Shown: positions 23,794 through 35,941 of the stretch, in pieces
How the letters are laid out: every line of letters begins with the position of its first letter
Numbering within the stretch: position 1 is the stretch's first letter
Assembly: GCA_020726505.1 (NCBI GenBank)
Contig: JAHLEZ010000004.1
Span: 1,240,001-1,304,000, forward strand
Length of the DNA stretch: 64,000 nt
DNA from: Leptodontidium sp. MPI-SDFR-AT-0119
Taxonomy: Eukaryota > Ascomycota > Leotiomycetes > Helotiales > Leptodontidiaceae
Direction: 5' to 3'
The notes under the pieces: model-generated
Told to the model about the DNA's origin: nothing
The model's input: only the letters and a program-made list of their open reading frames with translations
The model's database searches: none
Position numbers and translations under genes: made by a program

Positions 23794-24040
23794 TGTGACG
23801 ACTGTCGCTGTCTAGAGTCTTATTTCCACCGGCTCCACTTAGTGCTGCCTGATTAGGACGTATCGAGATTACTATAGTATTAAGTATATTAACCTCTTAT
23901 ATATAAATTTATTCTTTCCTTACCTTCTTTCCTTTATAGTTATAGATTCTAAGTTAATACTTAGTATTATTATATGTTTTATATTAATATATAAGGCGTT
24001 AGTTACACGTGATTACTGTCTTTTTAAGGCAAGCGTCATA
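23794..24040 (+). repeat. E1 5' LTR, 247 bp
   Basis: Starts TGTGACG; the terminal CGTCACA has decayed to CGTCATA. It has more C-to-T changes than its 3' partner. Confidence 0.85.
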
Positions 24041-27000
24041 TTATTTATAACTCTTTTCTTTACGTCTAAGAAGATAGTAAATATCCCTCGCCCCTTAATT
24101 CTCTTATAAGTAGTTACGACTTAAAAGCTTAAATATAAAAAAGGCTTATATTAAGCTTTATAACTTAACGAATAATAGTATTAAAACCCTTATTAATAAC
24201 GAAATTAATATCTACTTCGCTACTATTACCTTTATTCTCCTCCCCGACTTTTGCCTTTACACGACGAAGTCGAAACCCCCTCTTCGCTAGACCTCTCCTT
24301 TTAACTCGCTAAGTTAAGCCGAAAGTCGTCCCTCCTTTAATAAAGTGATCCGCTATAAACGACGTTAATATGTCGTCTACCTCTTCTTTTATTCCCTTAC
24401 TTAACTCTCTTAATACTAATAATCCTATAGTTAATACTTCTACTAATACGCCAGGGAGTAATATAGAGCCTACAAGGATATATATAAGAGAGACACTATA
24501 AGAAAGCCGACTTTGTATTTTAGAAGAGTAACTTATAGAGAGTCGCCTAGAAAACTAGCGATTAAAGCTGTCGCTTTAATAATAGCGACTTATAACCGAC
24601 AAGCCTTTATTATATAGACTGGCCCTTAAGTCTATAACTTTTTAAGAAGGAGATATACTCCTTTATCCCTTAATTAAGAAAACTCTTACCCTTAAGTTAG
24701 ACAAAGGTAAAGGTAAGGCATAAAGTGCTCTTGACCTTAGTAGACCGCTAAACGACGATAACGAAGACGGCTACCGACCTCTTTATATCTCACGTCGTTA
24801 TTCCTCTTTTTTCTTTAGGATATCTTAGATGTTTATAGCCTCACGTATCGAGAAGATCCCTAACTTGAACGATAAGCTTTTAGACGGTATTAATTATAGT
24901 CTACGTTTATAGGAAGTTTAGGTTTAAAACGCCTTACGTTAATATAACTAATACTTCGTCGACGACGACTATTAAAAGGACTAATTACTTATATAAATAA
25001 AAGGAACAGCTCGCACGTTCTTAGAACTCTCTTTTTTGTCTTTAATATTTAATAATAATAAAAACTTAATAGATACGCTTAACTTAGTTAATTAAGTAGT
25101 CAAATTCTTAACTAACCTTTATAAGTAATAAATAGCGCGTAACCTTTATTTTGTGTTAAAGATAAAAGCCGTAGGACAAACCTTTTAAGACTTTTATTAA
25201 TAGTTTAAAATTCTTATTAATTAAAGCGGCGTAACTAATAACTTTATACTTAAAATAGACTTATAAGATAAGCTTTTGTCCCGCTTACGTAAGTAATTGT
25301 TTTATAAGTATTAAAGAGCTAGAACCTTAGAAGAGTATATAAGAGCGGTTTAAGCCGAAGACTAAGGATAGATTATAGAGAGTACTATTTACGTTAGTCG
25401 CTTTAGCCCTTTAATAACAAGTATAAATTCTTACCCCCGGTCTTAAGTTAATATCTCCTTAGGGACTACAAGAAAGTCACTCTAAGCTTTTATTACTTCT
25501 TTGTCCTAGAGATAAGAGACTAGTTAGCCCTTAAGTTAATAAATCTTTACACGAGCTGATATACCTCGTGCTTAAATACTAATAAATGCCCCACGGCATT
25601 TCGCTTAACGGCCCCTTAGTCGTAGTTATACCTCTCGTGTTAACGAAATAGAGGTAGGCGCCGACGACGGCGGTCTTATGTCTAATAGTTAAGTTATAGA
25701 CGACGATAATTTACTAGTAAAAGAACTTACTTTATAAGTAAAAGACTTAGCCTAGGAAAAGGCTTCTTCTTAAGTATAATATAAGATATACGATATCTTA
25801 ACCTTATGAAGCTTCTTAATAGACTAATACTTACTACTTATATCGCTCTTTCTAAGAATAGACTTACGTATAAATTACTTATACTTTTTAATTCTAGAGT
25901 TAATAGTTATTGTTTTATTAATTACTCTTTTTTAAAGTCTCTTTCTTTCTTCTTAAAACCTTTAATTCACTTATTACCCTCATTTGTCCCTGTTAAAGGA
26001 TTTAATAGTCGAGTTAGCTAGACTATTAGCCATTATATTACGTTAAATTTAATAGTCAATAAGCGTCTATAGTTATTCACTCCTTTCTTGATTACTTACT
26101 TAGGAAACTACGGAGTAATTATTAAAAGATTATAATTAGAGTATTATAAAGTACTCTTAGATGTTATTAAACGACGGCTTATTTGGCTATTAGACTATCC
26201 CTTAATAGTAAGTTATAGTAAACTAATTAAAGTCTAAGACTTACGTGTACATAAGATTCACTAACGCCACTAACGCGACGCTAAGCGTAGAGACGCTAAG
26301 TTGCGTGAATTTTGGAGCCACTATAACACTTAATTTATAGAGTCGACTTCGACAGTCGACTCGCCCCTACCTTCCGCGCTAGGTATAAATACCTTGGACT
26401 TAGTTTCTTTCCTAAGCTAACTATAGTTAATAAAATTCACCGGGAAGTTTACGGGAAGAAGTCGAGTAACTACTCTTTTACTAAATCTTAGGTTATACTC
26501 CGATTCTATAGTAAATTCTAGTCGGCGCGCTAAACCAAATTCTGATATAAGCGCTAACTTTCTTTTAACAACTTTAGAAACAACTACTACTGTTAACTTT
26601 ATGCTTGCTGTCGATCTCTGAGAAGTGACGACTACACTGTCGCAAAATCAAGGTCACTAGCTAAGAGAACCCCTAGTAAGTTCCGGAGTCGATAATATAG
26701 TTAGACTAACGGACGATAATCGTTTGGAAATCTGTGTTAACTTAATATCTATAAATGCCGAACTAAAGTACAAAACTCTATTAAGAATCTAAAGGGCTAT
26801 CTCTAAGGTAGTTGAGCCTAGGAACGAGAATGCCACTAGGTATTTATACTCCCCCGGAGTTGAGTAAACTACGCCTATAAGAAGTATTTACCCCCTTAGC
26901 TACCTGCCTTATAGCGCTTCGTTTACTCTTTCTTTCCTTCTTATTTTAGGTATAAAACCCCTCCCACGTTCCTTACCTTCTTTAATAGTATCCCGACACT

Positions 27001-30000
27001 GATGTACTTTTATAGAGCTTTTAGCGACCTCTAAAAGTGGCCGCGCCGCTGTTTTAATTAGGGAAGTTACGCTAATAATAAATTTTATGTTAATCTCTGA
27101 GAGTTAGAAATGCTTAGATCCGCGCTTTTCTAGTATATAGTATTACGCTTAGTTAATCCCTGATATTAGTACTACTATTAAACTTACCTTTATTATTAAT
27201 CCTCTGTGTACTATAGAGCTCTCGTATTAATAAGTGCGATATGTAATAAAGCCTAGAGAGGGCGCGCACTCTACTATTAATAGTCCTTTACTTTAGTTAA
27301 GAAGTATATTAAATAACTAGCTTAGTTAATATATATAACGGTCCCTACGACTAGACAACACATATATCCTAACTAAACTGGCCCAAATAGAAGTTACTAA
27401 GCTAGAGAGCGGAACCGCCGAGCTCTTATACCCTCGAGACTAGACTGACTCCCCTTAATTTACTCCTTCCACGCGTAAAATATATACTAAGGACTACGCT
27501 AATTTACTTTAGAAGATATAAACGTAGTTCTCTCTCGCACACGACTCGACTATAAAAGCTCCTCCTTCCTTAACTTCTTCTCCTTAACTACGAGATAAGT
27601 TACTAATTATAAAGCGATGTAAAAAAGCTCGTCGACGTCTAATTGTTAAGATCTTCTTGATTAGCGCTATAGTGTTTTATATATTAATAAAACGGAAGTC
27701 TAAAGATAAGATATTCGTAGTAACTCTACAAGAAATCAATGCCCTAATTAATTAAAAAAACCAAGAGCGAGAGAAAGCCGCTACTATATCAGCCTTAACT
27801 ATTAAACTCACTCACCGTCGCTAGTTAACCATATAGTTTACACTCTCTATTTAAGAGCTAGACACTAAGTTAATAATTCCCCTAAAATACGCTAATTAGA
27901 CTCACGTATTTTCTAAGGCAAAAAGTGATATTCTCCCCCCCTATTACTTGTACGATTATAAAATTAAGCTAAAAGGAGAAAGTAAGAAAGTACTTAAGTA
28001 TTCGCTATTATATAAGATATTAACCGAAGAACTTAAGGCTATTAAGGAATATATCACAAATAACTTAAATAAAGGATTTATTAAGCCGTCTTAAATACTA
28101 TTCACTGCCCTTATTCTCTTTATTAAGAAGCCGAATAGCTCTTTATAGTTATATATTGACTTTTAGGTACTAAATTCCCTCACTTAAAAGGACTAATACC
28201 CCTTACTTCTAATTAATAAGACCTTAGCTCTTATAATTAATACTCACATCTTCACTAAATTAGACATTCGTTAAGCCTTTCACTAAATCCGAATAGACCT
28301 AGTATTAGAGGAGTATATTACCTTCTGCACGAAGTACGGCGTATATAAGTATAAAGTTCTTTTATTTGGCTTGACTAATAACCTTGCCACTTACTAGCGT
28401 TATATAAACGATATTCTCTTTGATTACCTTAATGATTTCTATATAGTGTACTTAAACGACATTCTTATATACTCTGAGGACCCCTTATAACACTAGCTCC
28501 ACATTAGAAAAGTACTTTAACGCCTTAACGACACTAGGCTACAAGCCGACTTAAAGAAGTGTAAGTTTAGAGTAATATAAACTAAGTACTTAAGATTTAT
28601 TATATTAACTTCTAACCTAGAAGTTAATCCCGAGAAGGTCTCTATTATTCGTGAGTAGACTTACTTTAACTCTATTAAAGGTATATAGTCCTTCCTTAGT
28701 TTTTGTAACTTCTACTAGAGATTTATCTGCGACTATAGTATTATAATAAAACCTCTTATTTAATTAATTAAGAATAACGTTCCCTTTCACTTTACTATAA
28801 AATATAAAGGCGCCTTTGACCTCTTAAAATATACTCTCACGTCTGTACCTCTCTTAAGATACTATTGACAGGATTTACCTTGCCTCTTAAAGACAAATGT
28901 TAGTAATAGTATTATAGCTAAAGTCCTTTCTTAATAACACGGCGACAATTAATTCCCTATTACTTTCTTTTTAAAGACTATATTACTTACTGAGCTTAAT
29001 TACGTAATATACGACAAAGAAATATTAGTTATTATTAGATCTTTTAAGTACTAACGTACTAAGTTAGTAAGAGCCCCCCACTAAGTCCGTGTCGTGACAG
29101 ACTATAAGGCCTTAAAATACTTTATAACCTCTAAGTAATTAAATACTAGACAAGTATAATAAGTAGAGCTTCTAGTAGACTATAATTTCATAATCACGTA
29201 CTGCCCTAGAATTTATAACCCCTTAGTAGACGCACTTTCCCGTAAATTAGACAAGTTAAATTAATAAAACTCTATAAAGAAGACTTAACGCCTTTAATAA
29301 CTCTTACGCTAAGACTAAGTTAACTTTAACTTACTATTTATAGAATTGCGGCCGCCTAACGACGCTAACGCGCTAGTGGCCGACGTTAAGCTTGTTGCCC
29401 TTATATTAATATTCTTTATCGTATAATAAATCCTAGAAGTTAACTGTACTACTCCTTCTCTATAGACTTTACGTAAATAAGCTATATTAGACTCTTTAAG
29501 TAAACTCAGCCTAAAGGGTAACCTCTTACTCTACGACGGCCGCCTCTTAGTCCTTGATATTAATTACTTCTGAACCCTCCTTATACGAGAGGTCTATAAT
29601 TAAGTCACTATAGCGCACCTTAGTACTAAGAAGACAATTTAATTACTCTCTTCTTAATACTAATAATATAAAATCACGTCTATAGTTTAGTAGTATTACT
29701 GTAACTATTATATATATTAACGAATTCAAGTCCCCTAAGATAAAAAGCCTAGATTCCTCTATCTTCTCCCTGTTCTATTTAAACTATAAGAACATATTAT
29801 AATAAACTACTACTCCTTTATTAAGAACAAGTATAAATTCGACAACGTCTTTGTCTTTATTAATAGATTTAGTAAATAAGTTATTAGTATCCCTTATTAG
29901 AAGACGACAGATACTTAGAAGTTAGTTATTATATACATTTACTATATATATCGCTACTTTAGAGCCCCATTGACTATCACTTCTAATAGAAGTCTCTAAT

Positions 30001-30996
30001 TTATATTTAAGTTTTAGACTGCCTTAGGCAAGATCCTCAGAACTAAGAGACAACTGTCTACTACTAATTACTTATAAATAGACGGCTAGACTAAAGTGTA
30101 TAATAAATACTTATAGAAACGACTCCGACCTTTTATTACGTACTACTAAGACGACTAGTTAAAGTACTTCCTTATTATAGACTACGCTTAAATGTCCCTC
30201 CTACACGATTCCTTAAGGGGACTCTCTTTATTTAAAGTAGTCTATAGATATATATTATACACAGATTAAGACTAAAAAATTAACTTACTAGACTCAACTA
30301 CCCCCGTTAATAAATTAAACACTTAACAAGCTATTGACTATACTTAACACTATAAGAAAGTATAGGATATAACTCGGTCGAACCTTATTATAGCCTAAGC
30401 TAAGATAGCCAGGTCTTATAACGCCTTTCGCCGCGATATTGACTTTAATAAAGACAACTTAGTCTAGCTCGACATACGTTACTTTAAGACACTCCGTCTA
30501 TTTAAGAAGTTAAATATACTAACTAATAAACTATTTAGAGTACTCGAGAAGGTAAGACACTTATATCGCCTAGAGTTACTAACGAGTATAAAGGTCTATA
30601 ACGTCTTTCCGGCTAATAAGCTTCGCTAGGACCTTAACGACCCCTTATTAGGCTAAGTACAAGATACCCCCCCGCCGATTAATATTATAAGTAACGACAA
30701 GTAAGAACTAAAAGAAGTACTTGCCTGCCGCAAGAAGGGCAAGACTTTATCTTACTGTATTACTTAGCTTAATTAAGACGTTAATTTAGACTAATATAAC
30801 GCTTCTGACCTTAAGTACGCTCCGCATAAAGTTAGGGATTTCTACCTCAGTTACCTCGAGTAAGTAAGACCCCCTACTAAGCTACTTAAATAGATCAAAG
30901 TATAAGAAAATAATATTAACGACTACAACGACCTTAATAGTAACAAGAAGATAGACTAACGCTCGAGGACGAGCTTTTTCTAGAGGGGGGGGGTAG

Positions 30997-31243
30997 TGTG
31001 ACGACTATCGCTATCTAGAGCCTCATTTCCACCGGCTCTACTTAGTACTGCCCGATTAGGACGTACTGAGATTACTATAGTACTAAGTATATTAACTTCT
31101 TATATATAGACTTATTTTTTCCTTACCTTCTTTCCTCTGTAATTATAGATTCTAAGTTAATACTTAATATCGTCATATGTCTTGTATTAATATGTGAGGC
31201 GTCAGTTACACGTGATTGCCGTCTTTCTAGGGCAAGCGTCACA
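30997..31243 (+). repeat. E1 3' LTR, 247 bp
   Basis: Begins TGTGACG and ends CGTCACA. It is directly preceded by a run of nine G residues (polypurine tract) in TAGAGGGGGGGGGTAG. Confidence 0.88.
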
Positions 31244-31248
31244 GATTA
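31244..31248. repeat. Target-site duplication of E1, right copy (GATTA)
   Basis: Pairs with 23,789-23,793. E0 sequence resumes at 31,249. Confidence 0.85.
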
Positions 31249-34200
31249 AGGAAATCCGCTATAGTCGTACTAAAAGTGTAAAGTCGAGAATTTATACCCC
31301 CCCGGAATCGAGCCCACGGCGCTAGTGGAGGAAATTTACCCCCCTATGTCTTTAATACTTAACACTTCGTTTACTTCTTCTCTCCTTCTTATTTTAAGTA
31401 TAAAACCCCTTACGTATTCTTTACTTTCTTCTCTTATTATACTTTTTAATAAATACTTCGTTTCGAAATATATAGTAACCTCTAAAAGTGGCCGCGCCGC
31501 TGTGTTAATTAGAGAAGCTACGCTAATAATAAATTTTATATTAATCTTTAAGAGTTAAAAATACTTAGATTCGCGCCTTTTAAGTATATAATATCGTCCT
31601 TAATTAATCCCTAATATTAGTACTATTATTAAACTTACCTTTATTATTAATACTTTATATACTGTAAAGCTCTCGTATTAATAAGTGCGACATGTAATAA
31701 AGCCTAAAGAGCGCGCGTACTCTGCTACTAACAGTCCTTTACTTTAGCTAAGAAGTATATTAAATAACCAGCCTAGTTAATATATATAACGGTCCCCACG
31801 ATTAAATAATATATACATCTTAATTAAACTAGCCTAAATAGAAGTTACTAAGCTAAAAAGCGGAACCGCTAAGCTCTTATACCCTCGAGACTAAACTAAC
31901 TCCCCCTAATTCGCTTCTTTTACGTGTAAAATATATATTAAAGACTACGCTAATTCACTTTAGAAAATATAAACGTAACTTTCTCTTATATACGACTTAA
32001 TTATAAAAGCTTTTCCTTCCTTAACTTCTTCTCCTTAACTACGAGATAAGTTATTAATTATAAAGCGACGTAAGAAAGCTCGTCGACATTTAATTGTTAA
32101 GATCTTTTTAATTAGTACTGTAGCGTTTTATATATTAATAAAACGGAAGTTTAGAGATAAGATATTTGTAGTGACTCTTTAAGAGATCGATGCTCTAATT
32201 AATTAAAGAAACTAAGAGCGAGAGAAAGCTGCTATTATATTAGCCTTAATTATCGAACTCACTTACTACCGCTAGTTAGTTATATAATTTGCACTTTTTA
32301 TTTAAGAGTTAAACGCTAAACTAATGATTCCCTTAGAGTACGTTAATTAGACTTACGTATTCTCTAAAGTAGAAAGTAATATTCTCCCCCTTTATTACTT
32401 GTATAATTACAAAATTAAGTTAAAAGAAGATAGTGAGAAAGTACTTAAGTATTCGCTATTATATAAGATATCGACTAAAGAACTTAAGGCTATTAAGGAA
32501 TATATTACGGATAACTTAAATAAAGGATTTATTAAGTCGTCTTAAGTATTATTCGCTACTCTTATTTTTTTTATTAAGAAGCTGAATAACTCCTTACGGT
32601 TATATATCGACTTTCGGGTGTTAAATTCCCTCACTTGGAAGGACTGATACCCCCTACCTCTAATTAATAAGACCTTAGCTTACATAGCTAACGCTCGCAT
32701 CTTCACTAAATTAGACATTTATTAAGCTTTCTACTGAATTCGAATAGACCTAGTATTAGAGGAGTATATTACCTTCTGCATAAGATACGGCGTATATAAG
32801 TGCAAAGTTCTTTTATTTAATTTAACTAATAGCCTTGTTACTTACTAGCGTTATATAAACGATATTCTCTTCGATTACTTTAATAATTTTTATATAATAT
32901 ACTTGAACGATATTCTTATATACTTAAAGGATCCCTTGTAATATTAGCTTCACGTTAAAAAAGTGCTTTAACGCCTTAATAATACTAGGTTATAGGCCGA
33001 CCTAAAGAAGTATAAGTTTAGAGTAATACAAACTAAGTACTTAGGATTTATTATATTAACTTTTAGCCTAAAAGTTAATCTTAAGAAGGTTTTTGTCGTT
33101 CGTAAATAAACTTACCTTAGCTTTATTAAAGGCGTATAGTCCTTCCTTAGTTTTTATAACTTCTATTAAAGATTTATCCGTGATTACGGTATTATAACGA
33201 AACTTCTTATTTAATTAATTAAGAATAATATTCCCTTTCACTTTATCGTAAAGTGCGAAGACGCCTTTGACCTTTTAAAACATACTCTTACGTTCGTACC
33301 CCTCTTAAGATACTACTAATAAGATTTACCCTGCCTCTTAAAGACAGATGTTAGTAATAGTATTATAGTCGGAGTCCTTTCTTAATAATACGGCGACGAT
33401 TAGTTCCCCGTTACTTTCTTTTTAAAAACTATACTACTTATTAAACTCAATTACGTAGTATATAATAAAGAGATACTAGTTATTATTAGATCCTTTAGGC
33501 ATTAGTGTGCTGAGTTAGTAAGAGCCCTTTACTAAGTCTATGTCGTGACAGACTATAAGGCCTTAGAGTACTTTATAACCTTTAAATAGTTAAATATTAA
33601 GTAAACACGATAGATAGAGCTTTTAGCGGACTATAATTTTATAATTACGTACTACCTTAGAATCTATAACCCCTTAGTAGACGCGCTTTCTCGTAAGCTA
33701 GACGAGTTAAATTAATAGAACTTTATAAAGAAGACTTAACGCCTTTAATAACTCTTACGCTAAGACTAAGTTAACTTTAGTTTGTTATTTATAAAGTTAC
33801 GGCCGCCTAATGACGTTAACGCGCTAGTAGCCGACGTTAAGCTTACTACCTTTACACTAATATTCTTCGTTGTATAATAAATCCTAAAGGCTAATTGCAC
33901 TACTCCTTTCTTATAGGCTTTACGTAAACAAGCTATATTAGACTCTCTAAGTAAACTTAGCCTAGAGAGTAACCTTTTGCTCTATGACGGCCGCCTCTTA
34001 GTCCCTAATGTCGATCACCTCTAAACCTTCCTTATACGAGAGGTCTATAATCGAGTCATTATAGTATACTTTAATATTAAGAAAACGATTTAATTGTTCT
34101 CTTCTTAGTACTAGTGGCATAGAATCACGTCTATAGTTTAGTAGTATTATTATAACTATTATATATATTAACGAATTTAAGTCTCCTAGGATAAAAAGCC

Positions 34201-35447
34201 TAAATTCCTTTATTTTTTCCTTGTTTTATTTAGATTATAAGAATATATTATAGTAAACTATTACTTCTTTACTAAGGATAAGTATAAATTCGACAATATC
34301 CTTGTCTTTATTAATAGATTTAGTAAATAAGCTATTAGTATCTCTTATTAAAAGACAATAAATACTCGGAAGTTAGTTATTATATATATTTACTATATAT
34401 ATTATTACTTTAAAGCCCTATTAAATATTACTTTTAATAGAGGTCCTTAGTTTGTATTTAGGTTTTAGACCGCCCTAGGCAAGATCCTCGGAACTAAGAG
34501 ATAACTGTCCGCTATTAACTACTCACAAATAGACGGCTAAACTAAAGTGTATAACTAATACTTATAAAAACGACTCTGACCTTTCGTTACGTATTACTAA
34601 GACGACTAATTAAAGTACCTCCCTATTATAGACTACGCTTAAATGTCCCTCTTACACGATTCCTTAAGGGGACTCTCTTTATTTAAGGTAATTTATAAAT
34701 ATATATTATATACAGATTAAGACTAGAAAATTGATTTGTTAAACTTAGTTACCCCCGCTAATAAGTTAAATACTTAATAAGCTATTAATTATACTTAACG
34801 CTATAAGAAAGTATAAGACATAACTCAGTCGAACCTTATTATGGCCTAAGCTAAGATAGTTAGTTTTTATAACGCCTCTCGCCGCGATATTGACTTTAAT
34901 AAAGACAGCCTAGTCTAGCTTAATATACGTTACTTTAAGATACTCTGTCTATTTAAGAAGTTAAATATACTAATTAATAGACTATTTAAAGTACTCGAGA
35001 AGGTAGGACACTTATACTGCCTAGAGTTACTAGCGAGTATAAAGGTTTATAACGTCTTTCTAGTTAGTAAGCTTCGCCGGGACCTTAACGATCCCTTACT
35101 AGGCCAAGTATAAGATACCCCCCCGCCGATTAATATTATAAGTAACGACGAGTAAGAACTAAAAGAAGTACTTACTTATTATAAAAAGGGTAAAACTCTA
35201 TTTTATTATGTCACTTAGCTTAATTAAGACGTTAATTTAAACTAGTACGACGCTTTTAACCTTAAGTACGCTCCACACAAAGTCAGGGACTTTTACCTTA
35301 GTTACCTTGAGTAAGTAAGATCCCCTACTAAGCTACTTAAATAAATTAAAGTATAAAAAAATAGTGTTAATAACTACGACAACTTTAATAGTAATAAGGA
35401 GATAGACTAACGCTCAAGGACGAGCTTTTTCTAGAGGGGGGGGGTAA

Positions 35448-35639
35448 TATAATAACTATCGTTATTTAGAGCCTTATTTCTACTAGCTTTACTTAGTACT
35501 ACCCGATCAGGACGTACTGAGATTACTATAGTGTTAAGTATATTAACCTCTTGTATATAGACTTATTCTTTCCTTACCTTCTTTCCTTTATAGTTATAGA
35601 TTCTAAGTTGATGCTTAGTATCGTCATATGTCTCTTGTG
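35448..35639 (+). repeat. E0 3' LTR, left part (split by E2)
   Basis: The start TGTGACGAC has decayed to TATAATAAC. It matches the other 247-bp LTRs until the E2 insertion point and includes the TTGTG target copy at 35,635-35,639. The right part is 42,242-42,298. Confidence 0.8.
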
Positions 35640-35941
35640 TGTTACGGCTAGCCAGAGGTTGATACGGCGAGTTGACTCAAGCTTTGTATTTAGGCCTAAG
35701 GCTACGCTCAGAATCGAGAAGAAAAGACAAGGAGAAAAGGAGAGCTCCCTATAAGGGAGGGCTCGAGTATATATATATAAAGGACCCTCCTAATAGGGCC
35801 TAGCGTAGTCGAGTGCTATTTACGTCAATATGTCGCAGGCTCGCTACTTAGTCTTCCTTATTAGGCTTAACGCCGTCGTATAGCCAGCGATACTACGAGC
35901 TAGTGTCGGTTAAAATGTAAGGCGCATCGTAGGTCGTAATA
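35640..35941 (-). repeat. E2 LTR, left copy (3' LTR of the element), 302 bp
   Basis: Starts TGTTACGGCTAGCC; the end CGTAACA has decayed to CGTAATA. The same family is present at 41,935-42,236 and, inverted in orientation, at 54,374-54,675. Confidence 0.85.

Larger units (their letters stand above)
23794..31243 (+). mobile_element. E1: full-length Ty3/gypsy chromovirus, 7,450 bp, nested in E0
   Basis: A complete structure: 5' LTR 23,794-24,040, internal region, G-rich polypurine tract at about 30,984-30,993, and 3' LTR 30,997-31,243. The 5-bp GATTA duplication flanks it exactly (23,789-23,793 and 31,244-31,248). Domains in order: gag-like region, protease (about 25,870-26,030), reverse transcriptase with LVLEEYITFCTKYGVYKYKV and YLNDILIYSE (28,449-28,478), RNase H (about 28,800-29,100), zinc-type integrase (about 29,600-30,250) and a chromodomain near 30,690-30,870 (CRKKGKTLSY, then LKYAPHKVRDFYLSYLE). 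Chromodomain elements tend to insert into heterochromatin. The polyprotein is riddled with stops, so it is not autonomous now. Confidence 0.88.

Noticed and set aside
20766..26340. Direct 3.03 kb-spaced tandem duplication
   Set aside because: The repeated LTR-gag segments are explained by E1 nested in the related element E0, supported by the GATTA duplication.
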